35,823 nucleotides of DNA from an uncultured Myxococcales bacterium (GTDB lineage: Bacteria; Myxococcota_A; UBA9042), in NCBI GenBank assembly GCA_903883645.1, contig CAISBR010000109.1, positions 1 through 35,823 of the forward strand, written 5' to 3'. Of the stretch, positions 1 to 10,400 are shown in pieces (the first letter of the stretch is position 1; every line of letters starts with the position of its first letter). Below the pieces are notes generated by a model that did no database searches, had not been told where the DNA came from, and was given only the letters and a program-made list of their open reading frames with translations. The position numbers were made by a program, and so were the translations under genes.

Positions 1-257
1 GTGGTCCACGCCACTTTGACCACGTGCTGACCCTTGCGACAGCGCCCGCGGGTGCCGGACTCGCCCACAATTTCGGCCTTGCCGTCTGGAGTTGCGACCA
101 CGATGCGGAATTGGTCGCCCTTGCCTCGCTGCCGCTTCGCGACGTCGGCTTGACCTTGGGCAGAATCTACTGCAAATTCGAGCCACTGGTCGGTCCACTG
201 CGGGTCACGGCCGCTGCACGCAAGAGGAACCATGAAGCACAATCCGACCTTTCGCAC
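1..257 (-). CDS. possible 5' part of a lipoprotein gene, off left edge
   Basis: The minus strand stays open from about 257 to the left edge. From a GTG at 257 it reads a short basic N-terminus (MRKVG), a hydrophobic run and VPLAC, then a plausible soluble stretch (GDQFRIVVATPDGKAEIVG). This could be a lipoprotein signal peptide with Cys near residue 15, although proline in the lipobox is unusual. Against it, the start would overlap the first codons of the well supported plus-strand gene at 232, leaving no room for either promoter. Open frames are common by chance at this GC content. The only alternative is that 1-231 is simply the upstream region of the next gene. Confidence 0.22.
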   Translation of the reverse strand, partial: MRKVGLCFMVPLACSGRDPQWTDQWLEFAVDSAQGQADVAKRQRGKGDQFRIVVATPDGKAEIVGESGTRGRCRKGQHVVKVAWT

Positions 258-3000
258 CTTTGCCGCCGGCGCGCTGACCGCGAGTTTGGCACTTGCCGGC
301 TGCGGCGCGGCAGCTAGCACCAACAATGGAGCAACCATCGACACTTACACGGGAAGTGATGCTAGCGCCGACAGTTTTGCGCCCGGCGACACCGCTGCCG
401 TTGACACCCTGACCGGCGACGCCGTGGCCCCGGACGCAAACCAGACGGACTCGACCGCCGGCGATGCGAGCGATTCTGTAGACGCTGCGGCCCCTTGCGT
501 AGAGTTGGGTTGCCCCTGCACCAGCGACGCGGCCTGCGCGGCCGGCGCCGACCTGTGCGCCCTGCCCGTTTGCGAGGCCGGCAAGTGCGCGACCAAACCC
601 AAGAAATGCGACGACGGCAACGAGTGCACGACCGATGCCTGCGATGCCAAGACTGGCGCGTGCGCCACCACTGCTGTTCCGAATTGTGGGGTAAAAATCC
701 TGTACTCAACCACCTTTGGCTGCCAGGCAGGCGACGCCAAGAGCTGGACGCTCGACCCCTCGCCCACTGGCGCGGCCGCCTGGGCCATCGACGGCACACC
801 CAACGATCCCGGCTACTACTCGGCCGACTGCTCGCTGAACTTTAACAACGGCAAAGACTTCGCCTGCCCCAACAACAACCTGCCCGGCAAATTGCGCGCG
901 TTTTCGCCCGTTATCGACGCCAGCAGCATGGTCAAGGGCGCGCCACTAACCGCCTCGTTCCGCTTGGCCGGCAACTGGGAAAACGGCAGCTACGACAACC
1001 TAGTTCTGAGCATTGGCACCGATGCCACCGCGACCACCCAGCTCCTCGACTTGGATCCGCCGGCCAACCCGTGGGACCTAGTCAAGGTCGATCTGAGCAG
1101 CTACGCGGGCAGCAAGTTTGTGCTTACCTTCACTTTCGATGGGACGGACTGCATCAGCAACGGCGGCGTGGGCGCGTTTATCGACGACCTAAAAGTGTTT
1201 GACTCCACCTGCACGTCGGACGCCATGTGCGACGACGACAACGAATGCACCATGGACTCGTGCCACAAGCCGTCGGGCAAGTGCATTGCCGCCAACCTGC
1301 CGACCGATACGGTCTGCTCACCTACAAATAAGTGTCTAAATGTAGGCACTTGCAACAGTTCGGGGCAGTGCGTGGGCAAGCCGGTCGAGTGCAGCACCGC
1401 AGGCCTAGGCGGCTGCGAAATGGCCGCTTGCAACACCAAGACCGGCACTTGCGACACCGTGCCCAAGGCCGACGACATTTCGTGCAGCGACGGCAATCCG
1501 TGCAGCCAACAAGGTACCTGCAAAGGCGGCAAGTGCTTGGCCAGCAAGAAGTTCGACGGCACCTTGTGCGACAGCCCCGAGGCGTGCCGGGTGGCAGGCG
1601 GGTGCGTGGCCGGTGTGTGCAGTGGCGGTACCCCGCTCAAAGACGGCAGTGCTTGCAGCGACAGCGACCCCTGCACCGAAATGTCGACCTGCAAAGGCGG
1701 GCAATGCCAAGCAGGACCGGGCAGTTGCGACGACGCCAGCCCCTGCACCCTAGACGCGTGCACCCTCGGCAAGGGCTGCAGCCACACCGCCACTAGCGCG
1801 GGCGCCGCGTGCGACGACAAATCGCCGTGCACCACCGGCGACTATTGCGCACTGGGTTCGTGCATCGGCGTCAACGCCACGGGCCCCTGCGACGACGGCA
1901 ACTTGTGCACCAAGAACGACGCGTGCGCCAAAGGCACCTGCAACGGCGGCATCGGCACCAGCTGCGACGACGGCAAAGCCTGCACCGCCGACGTGTGTGT
2001 GGCCCAGACGGGTGTGTGCGTCCACAGCAACTTGAGCGGCGCAGCGTGCAGCGACAGCAACCCCTGCACCACCGACCTGTGCAGCGCCGGCAGCTGCAAG
2101 GGCACGAGCGTGGTCGACGCCACCAGCTGCAGCGACGGCAGCCCGTGCACCGCCCTTGACGCGTGCATGGCGGGCAAGTGCATCGGCAAGCCTGCCAACG
2201 ACTTCGGCCCCTGCGACGACGGCTCGCCCTGCTCCGGCGGCGACAAGTGCAGCGGCGGCAAGTGCTTGGGCAGCCCCAGTGACTCGGTCTGCAACGACGG
2301 CAACCCCTGCTCCGCCGATGCTTGCCAGATCGACACCACGTCGGGCGGGGCAAGCTGCACCCACAAGGCCGTGGCCGAGGGCGGTACCTGCGACGACGGC
2401 GACATTTGCACCACCGGCGAGGTCTGCGCCGCCGGCCTGTGCAAGGGCGCGATCTCGCCGACTTGCCTGGTAATTTTCGCCGACTCGTTTGACTGCGGCA
2501 AGAACGTGGGCTGGGTGTTCACACCGGCCGCCGACGAAGCCAGCTTTACCGCCGGCTGGGCCATCGACGCCACCGCCGCCGATCCGGGCGCCTTCTCGCC
2601 GGCGTGCTCGCTGAACTTCAACAACGGCAAGACCTTTGAGCAAGTGCTCGGCGGAAACGGCATGCCATCGGTCGGCACCGCTCGGGGCCCAGTCGTAGAT
2701 GTGCCCGCCAATGCCGCCAACGCCCAACTGCAGTTTATGTCGTGGTTTGAAAGTGAGTCGAGCACCAGCTTCGACAAGCGCTTTGTCGAGGTCTTGGTCG
2801 ATGGCACGGCCACTGCGGTCAGCTTAACGCAGCTCGACAACAGCGCTCCGCAGACCACATGGGCGAAAATTACCTTGCCGATGGGCGCGTTTGCCGGCAA
2901 GAAGCTGCAACTGCAGTTCCGCATCGACTCCATCGACAGCGTAAGCAATAGCGGCGCGGGCTGGTTTGTCGACGACGTGCAGGTGCGCTGGCAGAAGTAG
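232..3000 (+). CDS. Cys-rich surface lipoprotein with two jelly-roll-like domains
   Basis: Predicted exported lipoprotein of 922 aa; molecular role unknown. The signal peptide ends in the lipobox LAGC with Cys24, followed by an Asp/Ser/Ala/Thr-rich linker to about residue 85. A short Cys-rich block leads to a first domain at about 155-326, which ends in the FIDDLKVF type of strand. About 420 residues of Cys repeats follow (pattern CDDGNxCTxDxC and variants). A second copy of the domain fills about 747-922 and ends GWFVDDVQV. Both copies contain CSLNFNNGK and a WAID..DPG segment, so they arose by duplication. The (F/W)(I/V)DD(L/V)xV ending resembles MAM or immune-inhibitor-A jelly rolls, which is a family inference. 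The start is set by AGAGGA just upstream of the ATG. The gene converges on its neighbour with 15 bp between stops. The Cys repeats are the same type as in the gene at 7425. Confidence 0.85.
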   Translation: MKHNPTFRTFAAGALTASLALAGCGAAASTNNGATIDTYTGSDASADSFAPGDTAAVDTLTGDAVAPDANQTDSTAGDASDSVDAAAPCVELGCPCTSDAACAAGADLCALPVCEAGKCATKPKKCDDGNECTTDACDAKTGACATTAVPNCGVKILYSTTFGCQAGDAKSWTLDPSPTGAAAWAIDGTPNDPGYYSADCSLNFNNGKDFACPNNNLPGKLRAFSPVIDASSMVKGAPLTASFRLAGNWENGSYDNLVLSIGTDATATTQLLDLDPPANPWDLVKVDLSSYAGSKFVLTFTFDGTDCISNGGVGAFIDDLKVFDSTCTSDAMCDDDNECTMDSCHKPSGKCIAANLPTDTVCSPTNKCLNVGTCNSSGQCVGKPVECSTAGLGGCEMAACNTKTGTCDTVPKADDISCSDGNPCSQQGTCKGGKCLASKKFDGTLCDSPEACRVAGGCVAGVCSGGTPLKDGSACSDSDPCTEMSTCKGGQCQAGPGSCDDASPCTLDACTLGKGCSHTATSAGAACDDKSPCTTGDYCALGSCIGVNATGPCDDGNLCTKNDACAKGTCNGGIGTSCDDGKACTADVCVAQTGVCVHSNLSGAACSDSNPCTTDLCSAGSCKGTSVVDATSCSDGSPCTALDACMAGKCIGKPANDFGPCDDGSPCSGGDKCSGGKCLGSPSDSVCNDGNPCSADACQIDTTSGGASCTHKAVAEGGTCDDGDICTTGEVCAAGLCKGAISPTCLVIFADSFDCGKNVGWVFTPAADEASFTAGWAIDATAADPGAFSPACSLNFNNGKTFEQVLGGNGMPSVGTARGPVVDVPANAANAQLQFMSWFESESSTSFDKRFVEVLVDGTATAVSLTQLDNSAPQTTWAKITLPMGAFAGKKLQLQFRIDSIDSVSNSGAGWFVDDVQVRWQK

Positions 3001-3015
3001 CCCAGGCGCAGGCAG

Positions 3016-3693
3016 TTACGGGCCCTTCGTCGGCTCCGCGGGCGGTGGTTCAGCGAGTAACGCCGCGGGGCTGCCATTGCCCACTGCAGCTTGGAACCCA
3101 GCATCGACAAACAAGTTCTTGGCCGCTTCGACCACTGCATTGCCGTAAGCCTCGGCGTAGTTGTCTTCCGAAAGCGAGCGGCCCCAGCGCTTGGACCGGC
3201 CGGCAACCGTGCCATCCCACAGCACTTTCCCCTCATCGGACTGGACTTGCAGGTGCAGCACCACGTCGGCATTGTAAGTGTTGTCTTCGCTCACAAAGAA
3301 CTGTAGCACTTCGCCGCGCAGCGCACGTTGGGCCGCACCTGCGACCAGGGGCAGCCCCTGCGCCGCCAGCACCGACCGCACACCACCCGCGACAAACGGC
3401 CCCACCAAGCTGGTAGTCGTCACCGGCAGGTGCGTAGCATGCTGAATATTCTCGCCAATCGCCGTGGGCACGCCGCGCGCATCGGCAAAGGTATCCACGC
3501 GGAGCGGCTGCCACGGACCGCGCGGCACCGGCCGGTCGCCCAGGTCGCGCAGTTCGTCGGTGGGCCGCCACGCGAGCACCACATTGAGCCCAGGCTCGTC
3601 CATCAGATAGCGGGCCTGCACGCAGGCAGGCAGCGCCGCGATGCAAGTCGCGATCGCCAGCATACGGGCCAAATTGATTGAAAAGACTAGCAT
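3016..3693 (-). CDS. small lipoprotein, YajG-like
   Basis: Predicted lipoprotein of 225 aa. I chose the ATG at 3693 because AGAGGT lies about 5 bases upstream and the protein then opens with a signal peptide ending LPAC (Cys24). The longer open frame to 3939 adds a sequence with no signal character. The mature part has a beta-rich region (NADVVLHLQVQSDEGKVLWDG) followed by GRSKRWGRSLSEDNYAEAYGNA and a helix VVEAAKNLFVDAG. This order, a basic/aromatic stretch and then an acidic helix near the C-terminus, is reminiscent of the uncharacterised YajG lipoprotein family, but the resemblance is by eye only. The C-terminus is Pro/Glu-rich. It faces the gene at 232 tail to tail. Confidence 0.7.
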   Translation of the reverse strand: MLVFSINLARMLAIATCIAALPACVQARYLMDEPGLNVVLAWRPTDELRDLGDRPVPRGPWQPLRVDTFADARGVPTAIGENIQHATHLPVTTTSLVGPFVAGGVRSVLAAQGLPLVAGAAQRALRGEVLQFFVSEDNTYNADVVLHLQVQSDEGKVLWDGTVAGRSKRWGRSLSEDNYAEAYGNAVVEAAKNLFVDAGFQAAVGNGSPAALLAEPPPAEPTKGP

Positions 3694-4264
3694 AATGACC
3701 TCTGCACGTGTGACATTCGCGCCGCAAACTCTGAAAACCAGACGGGATCTACGTCGCGGCGCGGCCAGTCGGCCGTGAGGACGCGAGCTTGCGTCCCACA
3801 AGAAGGACAGGGCCGCCCACAGAAAACCCAATGCGATCGGATCGTTCGTTCTGAGCGGCACTGTGACAAGGGCGGTGCACCAGGGTGCGAACCAGCGAGT
3901 GGCCGTTGGCCGTACCCATTGTGAGTAGGAGGGGCGCACGGGTCAAGCGTGGGCCAGGGCGTTCAGGCCGGCCCCCGCGCCAAATCCGCACTAGTAGTAC
4001 GGGTGGCATCGAGGCGAAGAAAGTCTGTGCCAACGGGCGGTATGTGCGTTGACGGCCAGTTTCTGTGGGCGCAATGTTGCGGCGTGCGCGGGCGATGGGG
4101 AACTGGCCGGCCGTGCGACTGCGGCGAGCGAAAGTTCAACGATGCGACGTAGCCAAGGTCATCAAGATGCTCAGCCCCTTGCGCGTCGCCCAGGGCGCAA
4201 CAAGACCGAGTTCTGCGCGGCGAAGTCGCCTGCGGCATGGGCGCGCAGTTCAGAGGAAAACCCA
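3694..4264. other. 571-bp divergent intergenic region
   Basis: This lies between the divergent starts at 3693 (minus) and 4265 (plus), so it should hold both promoters. I see no convincing gene. An open frame in phase with the 4265 gene runs from 4049 but has no signal peptide or ribosome site. A perfect 6-bp inverted repeat with a 6-base loop (GGACGC..GCGTCC) sits at 3779-3796 and could be an operator or hairpin. No copy of the GTAG repeat family is present here. Confidence 0.5.
3779..3796. repeat. 18-bp inverted repeat, possible operator
   Basis: GGACGC and GCGTCC flank a 6-base centre that is itself nearly palindromic (GAGCTT). It lies about 85 bp upstream of the start at 3693. It has no T-run, so it is unlikely to be a terminator. 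It may be chance. Confidence 0.25.
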
Positions 4265-5476
4265 ATGAAGTTGAAACATTGCCATGTCGCGGCACTAGCG
4301 GCGGCGCTGCTCATGCTCACGGGCAACGTCGCCTGGGCCGATACCGCGGCGGCCCTGCTGCCTGAGGCGGTCAGCGCCACGACGCCGACCATGCCTGCGG
4401 TGACGGTAGGCGGTTATGTAGAAAGCTATTACGCATGGAATTTTGGCCGGCCGTCGAATGGGATTAGCAACTGGCGCGGTTTCGACAACCGCCACGGCGC
4501 GTTTACGTTGTCGAATGTCGCGCTCGACACGCAAGCCAAGCAGGGGCCGATGCAAGCGCGGCTCGTGCTGCAGGCGGGGCAAGCGCCCAATACCTACTAT
4601 ATGCTTGAACCGACAGCGAATGCTGCGAGCGGAGTGGGCGCTGTCGATGCCGCGACGTGGCGAGTAATCCAACAGGCAAATATGGGCTGGAAGGCGCCGG
4701 TCGGCCGCGGTTTGCTCATCGAATCCGGCGTATTCTTGACCACCGTGGGGCCAGAGAGCGTGCCTGTGAAAGACTCGTGGAACTGGTCGCGCTCGACGGT
4801 GTTCATGGCCCTGCCCGCCTACCACACTGGGGTCAAGGCCACCTACGACGCAGCGGACACACTCAAGCTTACTGCCATGATCTTTGATAGTTGGAACTCG
4901 GTAAGCCATGCCACAGAGGCTCCGGCGCTGGGCCTGCAGGTCAACTGGCTGTCGGGCCCGCTGACCTGCAACTTGGTCTATTACGGTGGCAAAGAGCGCG
5001 CACCTGCGACCACTCTGGGCGAAATTGCGCCCTGGCGCAGCTTGTTCGACGGCTATGTGCAATACGACGCCAGCACGCGCCTTTCGCTGCTCGCCCACGC
5101 CGACGGCGGCTGGGAAGGCGGCAAAGACAGTGTCAGCTCGTGGTTCGGCGCGGCGCTCTATGCCCGCTACAAGGCTGCGGAATGGCTCTACATCGTCGGC
5201 CGTGGCGACGGTTTTCGCGAAAAAGTTGGCAAGGGTGCCACGCCGATCTTCTGGCCCAATCCCAATGCCGACGGGGTCTCGGTGCTCGGCTCGGGCACGC
5301 TGACGCTCGATGCGCGCCCCACCGACAACCTGTCGATCCGACTAGAAGCCCGGCGCGACTTGGCCAATACAAACCTTTACTTCAGGGGTAGCGTAGCCAA
5401 ATCGGCCGCCGGCGCCGATGTGCCCAATGCCGACGCACAGACTACGCTGACGCTGGGTGCCGTCGCCTGGTTCTAG
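4265..5476 (+). CDS. outer-membrane beta-barrel protein, possibly porin-2 (BBP2) type
   Basis: 403 aa, predicted outer-membrane barrel. The ATG at 4265 has AGAGGA a few bases upstream and gives a clean Sec signal peptide (MKLKH, a hydrophobic stretch, cleavage after NVAWA). The mature protein begins with a Pro/Ala/Thr stretch, then VTVGGYVESYYAWNF, a typical first barrel strand. It continues with alternating polar/hydrophobic strands (LSIRLEARRD, LYIVGRGDGF) and ends in GAVAWF, the C-terminal aromatic signal read by the BAM complex. The opening 'GGYVE..Y.WNF..P' and the length of about 400 residues fit the putative beta-barrel porin-2 / OmpL-like family, which is an inference. The substrate cannot be told. 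The gene converges on the lipoprotein gene at 5544 with a 67-bp gap. Confidence 0.8.
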   Translation: MKLKHCHVAALAAALLMLTGNVAWADTAAALLPEAVSATTPTMPAVTVGGYVESYYAWNFGRPSNGISNWRGFDNRHGAFTLSNVALDTQAKQGPMQARLVLQAGQAPNTYYMLEPTANAASGVGAVDAATWRVIQQANMGWKAPVGRGLLIESGVFLTTVGPESVPVKDSWNWSRSTVFMALPAYHTGVKATYDAADTLKLTAMIFDSWNSVSHATEAPALGLQVNWLSGPLTCNLVYYGGKERAPATTLGEIAPWRSLFDGYVQYDASTRLSLLAHADGGWEGGKDSVSSWFGAALYARYKAAEWLYIVGRGDGFREKVGKGATPIFWPNPNADGVSVLGSGTLTLDARPTDNLSIRLEARRDLANTNLYFRGSVAKSAAGADVPNADAQTTLTLGAVAWF

Positions 5477-5543
5477 CCAACGCGCAGCCCGACTGCAGTG
5501 GCGTGCCCGCGATGTGGCTTGTCGGCTGCCTGGGCAAGTGGCG

Positions 5544-7196
5544 CTACTGCCCGCAACCACCCAGCAGACTCTGGAGCTTGACGGAGAACACGGCCCGCTC
5601 GCCCGCGTCTTCGGTTAGGCACCACAGGTTGTCGCTGGTTGGCGAATAGGTAAAGTCTTCGGGATGATGCGGCCACTCGTGCACCGCTATGTTGCCGCCC
5701 ACCGTCGCCCGATACAGACTGCCAGCGCCCTTGGGCGTCGTCGCCTTGGCGGCGCTGCTCGACATGACGTAGTGGCCGTTCCACGACTGCGCCCCCTGCA
5801 CCTTAACCATGCCTGGATACAACACTTCGCTGGCGTGCACAGTGTTGGCCTGGGTCTGCAGCCGGCCGGTCAGCGGGTCGAGCGGCCAGCGGTGCAGCCG
5901 CCCCAGAAGCGTATCGACCGAGTACTCGCCCGCCAGCAGCGACGGCGGATTGGTCGACATGTCCGCCTCGACAAACGAGAACCGCGCGCAGCAACTCGAC
6001 GCGCAGAGCGAGTACCGCCCCACTTGCGGCAGCACGTACTTATAGCCGTATGCGTAGAAATTGCCGGCACTTTCGCCCAGTACATCCGAGTCACTGGTCT
6101 GCACCTGCAGCATCTGGGTAAAGTCGAACACACGAAAACCGTGCGAGGTATCGGCCACATACAAGTAGTTATTCTGCCACGAGATCCCGCCGGCGTGCAC
6201 CTCGATGGGCTGCAGCGTGGCCACACCGTTCTTTGTCACCGGCTCGGCCAGCAGCACAAGGCGATATTTGGCGGCGGTTAGGTTGGTCACATCGACCACG
6301 GCGAGGCGCGAGCCCTTGTTCAAGCTGGGCGCCGATGTCGCGGCGGGGTCATAGTACCATGACACTACAAGCACTTTCTTGCCAGCCCAGCTGTTTGCCG
6401 CATTCGCGGTGGCGGTACCGGCAATGCCCTGTGGAATCCAGTAGGCGACGTCTTGGTCACCCGATTCCCAGGTAAAACCGCTGTTAAAACAGGGCACATC
6501 GGGGTGCGAGGCGATCTTGGCAGCGGTGCGGTTCAGGTCGCCCAGCACAGTGTCGAGGTTCGTTGCAGTGGCCGATGTCGTACTGGCGATGCTGGCGATG
6601 AGTCCGGAATTTACCGCCCAAGTGCCTGTATCTTGCAGCATAAACCCGGCTGGAGACACAGACACCAGCTTGCCGGCCGTGGGGCTGAAACTGCCACCGG
6701 TTTGGTTGCACTCGTCCGGCGCTTTGGGGCACTGCGCCGCGGTGGGAGCACACTCAACAGCCGGAGGAGGGCCCGTATCGGGCGGCGGGCCAGTATCGGG
6801 CAGGGGTGCATCGGGCAGGGGTGCATCGGGCAGGGGCGCATCGGGCAGGGCGGCATCCAGGCCAAGAGCGGGGTCCACATCACTTGAAATGGCGTCGGGC
6901 TGGTCGGGTTCCGTATCCCCTGGTACGTCGGCAGGGGCGAGTTCAGCGGCAGGGGTGTCGGGTGCCGATACACCACTATCGATGGCAACATCGACGGCAG
7001 CATCGACGGCAGCATCGACGGCAACATCGGGGGGCTCATCGGCATCGGGGCGAGCCACGGCCAAGTCGCCGCCGTTGACCGTGGCGTCGACCGCAGCCGC
7101 GACCACAGCGGCCGCCGCCCCACCGCCAGAACATGCGGCAGAAGACATGGCAAGACATGCTGGCAAAAGCAACACGATCGAACGGTTATGCGCCAT
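5544..7196 (-). CDS. beta-propeller-like (LVIVD-type) lipoprotein
   Basis: 550 aa. The signal peptide ends MSSAAC (Cys22). Residues about 23-150 are a low-complexity Ala/Asp/Pro linker with in-frame repeats of LPDAP and VDAA. A Cys-containing start of the folded part (CAPTAAQCPKAPDEC) follows. The rest is beta-rich, with strands such as SRLAVVDVTNL, VHAGGISWQNNYLYVADT and GFRVFDFTQM. These alternate 'location seen / value recorded' strands are typical of LVIVD or YVTN-like propellers, and near the end 'DNLWCLTEDAGERAVFSVKL' fits a last blade. The protein is probably anchored in an envelope membrane; ligand unknown. The ATG at 7196 has AGGG about 8 bases upstream. It is divergent from the 2342-aa lipoprotein gene at 7425, with 228 bp for two promoters between them. 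Confidence 0.75.
   Translation of the reverse strand: MAHNRSIVLLLPACLAMSSAACSGGGAAAAVVAAAVDATVNGGDLAVARPDADEPPDVAVDAAVDAAVDVAIDSGVSAPDTPAAELAPADVPGDTEPDQPDAISSDVDPALGLDAALPDAPLPDAPLPDAPLPDTGPPPDTGPPPAVECAPTAAQCPKAPDECNQTGGSFSPTAGKLVSVSPAGFMLQDTGTWAVNSGLIASIASTTSATATNLDTVLGDLNRTAAKIASHPDVPCFNSGFTWESGDQDVAYWIPQGIAGTATANAANSWAGKKVLVVSWYYDPAATSAPSLNKGSRLAVVDVTNLTAAKYRLVLLAEPVTKNGVATLQPIEVHAGGISWQNNYLYVADTSHGFRVFDFTQMLQVQTSDSDVLGESAGNFYAYGYKYVLPQVGRYSLCASSCCARFSFVEADMSTNPPSLLAGEYSVDTLLGRLHRWPLDPLTGRLQTQANTVHASEVLYPGMVKVQGAQSWNGHYVMSSSAAKATTPKGAGSLYRATVGGNIAVHEWPHHPEDFTYSPTSDNLWCLTEDAGERAVFSVKLQSLLGGCGQ
6795..6854. repeat. 15-bp tandem repeat, 4 units, coding
   Basis: Four head-to-tail 15-bp units (ATCGGGCAGGGGTGC and near copies). 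On the minus strand they encode LPDAP repeated in the lipoprotein linker. Because the unit length is a multiple of three, gain or loss of units would keep the frame and only change linker length. Confidence 0.85.
6978..7025. repeat. 12-bp tandem repeat, 4 units, coding
   Basis: Four units of ATCGACGGCAGC with small changes. On the minus strand they encode VDAA/VDVA repeats in the same lipoprotein linker as the 15-bp repeat. The length is again a multiple of three. Confidence 0.8.
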
Positions 7197-7424
7197 ATGC
7201 AGGCCCTAGCACTGCGGGAAGTGCACCCCCGGCGACGCCAGCCTAGCACGCCAGACCGGGCTGTGCAGCCGGCGATTGCCTCTGGGCGAATCGAGCTTGT
7301 CAGCCCATGTGAAGTGGCGTACCGTTGCCGACCGGCTGCCAGCCAACCCCATGTGTTGCCTTCGGGTCCGCCGCTTTGCTTGCGCCGCACCCAGTTTGTG
7401 CCCGCCCCTACCTGGGAGAACACT

Positions 7425-10400
7425 ATGCACCGCCTGCCGAATTCGGTCCGCCTTTGTCGCTCCACAACTGTGAAGAAAAATGTGCACGCCCTGCTGGCGC
7501 TTGCCCTGGCCACGCTGCTGGCCGCCTGCGGTGCCGACGATTCGATCGTGGTGGGCGGGGCGATCGACGCGAGTCCTGGTGCGGATGCAACCGAGCTCGA
7601 TGGCAATGTAGTCGATACGTTTGGGGGTGACACGGCAGCCGCCGACACGCTTGCCGACGCGGCACCGCCTCTCGACGCGGTACCGGGCGACACGGCGGAT
7701 GCCTATGGCACACAAGATGCTGATACTAGCGCGGATACCCAGGCGGCGTGCCCCGAAAGCAGCGCGTGCGACGACGGCAATCCGTGCACCGCTGGCGACT
7801 CGTGCAAGGGCGGCGTGTGCACCGGCGGCGCCCCGTTGGCCTGCGACGACGGCAACCCCTGCAGCGACGATACCTGTGACCCCAAGGCCGGTTGCGTCAA
7901 CTTGGCCAACGCGGCGAGCTGCAGCGACGGCAACGCGTGCACCGGCCCCGATGTGTGCAAACAGGGCAAATGCTCGGGCGGACAGGTCACTTGCGACGAC
8001 AGCAACCCCTGCACCGACGACGTGTGCGACCCGGTCAAGGGCTGCAGCGCTGTGCCCAACGCCGCGCCGTGCGTCGACGCCAACGCCTGCGACTTGGGCG
8101 ACACCTGCGAGGCCGGCGCGTGCAAAGGCGGCAAGGCCAAGGACTGCAGCGATGGAAACCCTTGCACCCTAGACAGTTGCGACCCGGCCAGCGGCACGTG
8201 CAGCCACCCCGCCGCCGAGGCCGCCTGCGACGACGGCAGCCAATGCACCAGCAGCGACGCGTGCAAAGACGGGCAATGTGTGGGGACTCAAGTTGTTTGC
8301 GACGACGGCAACCCCTGCAGCACCGATAGCTGTGACAAAGCGGCCGGCTGCGTAGCGGTGCTGAACCAGGCCCCCTGCGACGACGGCAACGCCTGCAGCG
8401 ACTTTGACAAATGCGACCAAGGCAAGTGCAAGGGCATCGCCAAAGACGCGGCCGACTGCGACGACGGCAACGCGTGCACCACCGATTCGTGTGACAAAAA
8501 GCTGGGTTGCGTGGCCTTGAACAACACCGCGGTGTGCGACGACGGCAACAGCTGCACGGTGGGCGATACGTGCGAAGGCGGCAAGTGCGCCTCGGGCGTC
8601 AACACCTGCGACTGCCAAAAAGACAGCGATTGCGCGGCCAAAGAAGACGGCAACGCGTGCAACGGCACGCTATTTTGCGACAAAAGCAAGGGTACTTGCG
8701 TGGTGAACCCTAAGACCATCATCACCTGCCCCACTGCGGGTAACAGCGCTTGCGCACAACAGAAATGCGACACCACCACGGGTCAGTGCGCGCTCGGCCC
8801 AATCAGCGAGGGCAACCCCTGCGACGCCGACGGCACCGTGTGCACCGCGGGCGACAAGTGCGTGGCCGGTACGTGCGGCGCTGGCAGCCAGGTGATGTGT
8901 GACGACAATAACCCATGTACTACAGATACTTGCGACCCAATTGCCGGCTGCAAGAACGTAGCCAACAACGCCCCTTGCGACGCCGACGGCAATGCCTGCA
9001 CCGCGGGCGACGGCTGCGCCGACAAAGTGTGCAATTCTGGCAAGTTGAAGATTTGCGACGACAATAATCCTTGCACTGCAGATAGTTGCGACAAGTCGAG
9101 CGGCGCTTGCGTGTTCGACGGCAGCGCCAAAGAGGGCGACCCCTGCGACGCCGACGGCAGCAACTGCACCCCCGGCGATGCGTGCAAGCTGGGCGCCTGC
9201 CAAAAGGGCGCGGCGCTGAACTGCGACGATAGCAGCGTGTGCACCATCGATTCGTGCAATCCCAATAGTGGTTGCCTGCACTTAGCGGCCACCGCAGCGT
9301 GCGATGCCGATGGCGATGCGTGCACCGTGGGCGATGTGTGCGACAGCAAGCTGTGCGTGGCTGGTCCAAAAAAGAACTGCGATGACGGCGACTTGTGCAC
9401 CGCCGACGCCTGCGATGCGACCAGTGCGGCGTGCAGCCATGCGGCGCTTGTGGGCTGCGGCGGTAACTGTGCGACCGACGGCGACTGCGACGACAAGAAC
9501 CTTTGTACTACAGATAGTTGTAGCAAAGGCAAGTGCGCATATGTCGCCGCGGCTGGCACCTGCGACGACGGCAACGTGTGCACCAAGGGCGACGCGTGCA
9601 CCGGCGGCAAGTGCAGCGGCGCCGCGCTGAATTGCGACGACGGCAAGGTGTGCACTAGCGACAGCTGCGACACGGCAACAGGCTGCAAAAATGTAGACAA
9701 CTTAGGCCCTTGCGACGATGGCGACGGCTGTACCAGCGGCGACCAGTGCAAGGCGGGCAGCTGCGGCGCCGGCCTGCCCAAGGTCTGCGACGACGGCGAC
9801 GCGTGCACGAAAGACACGTGCAACCCGGCCGACGGCTCGTGCAAGTTCACGGGCATTGCGGGCTGCGGCATCTACTGCGCCAAGTCTTTGGATTGCGACG
9901 ATAAAAACGTGTGCACCGACGAGTCGTGCCAGGGTGGCAAGTGCGTGTGGGTCAATAACACCCTGGGCTGCGACGACGCCAACCCGTGCAGCGTGGGCGA
10001 CGTGTGTGCGAGCAGCAAGTGCGTCTCGGGCGCGGCGAAGAATTGCAGCGACAACAACGCTTGCACAGCCGATAGTTGCGACACAAGCAGCGGCAACTGT
10101 GTCAACACCTCGCTCGCGGCCACGGCCACATGCGACGACGGCAACGCCTGCACGAACGGCGACAACTGCAGCGGCATCAACGCCCTGGGCAAGGCGGCCT
10201 GCAGCGGCATCGCCAAAAGTTGCAACGACGGCAACGCTTGCACAACCGACACTTGCGTGGCGGCCTCGGGCGGCTGCACCTATGCCAACAACGCGCTGCC
10301 GTGCGACGACGGCAACCCATGCACCCCCGCCGACACCTGCGCCAGCGGCAAGTGCGTGGCCGGCAGCCAGCTCACCATCGACACCATGGCCGGCTCGGGC

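Noticed and set aside
24..317. 97-aa plus-strand open frame at the left edge
   Set aside because: It overlaps the start of the lipoprotein gene in another frame and shows no signal peptide, motif or ribosome site.
1842..3272. 476-aa open frame on the minus strand
   Set aside because: It lies antisense to the Cys-rich lipoprotein gene and runs through its stop. Its composition mirrors the repeated codons; it has no domain or ribosome site.
8783..9871. 362-aa minus-strand open frame rich in Ser/His/Pro/Leu
   Set aside because: Reverse reading of CDDGN codon repeats; periodic and without any recognisable fold.
7740..10375. Regularly spaced repeats that could suggest a CRISPR-like or satellite array
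   Set aside because: The periodicity is coding: in-frame Cys modules with varied spacing and diverged sequence, no constant repeat and no spacer pattern.
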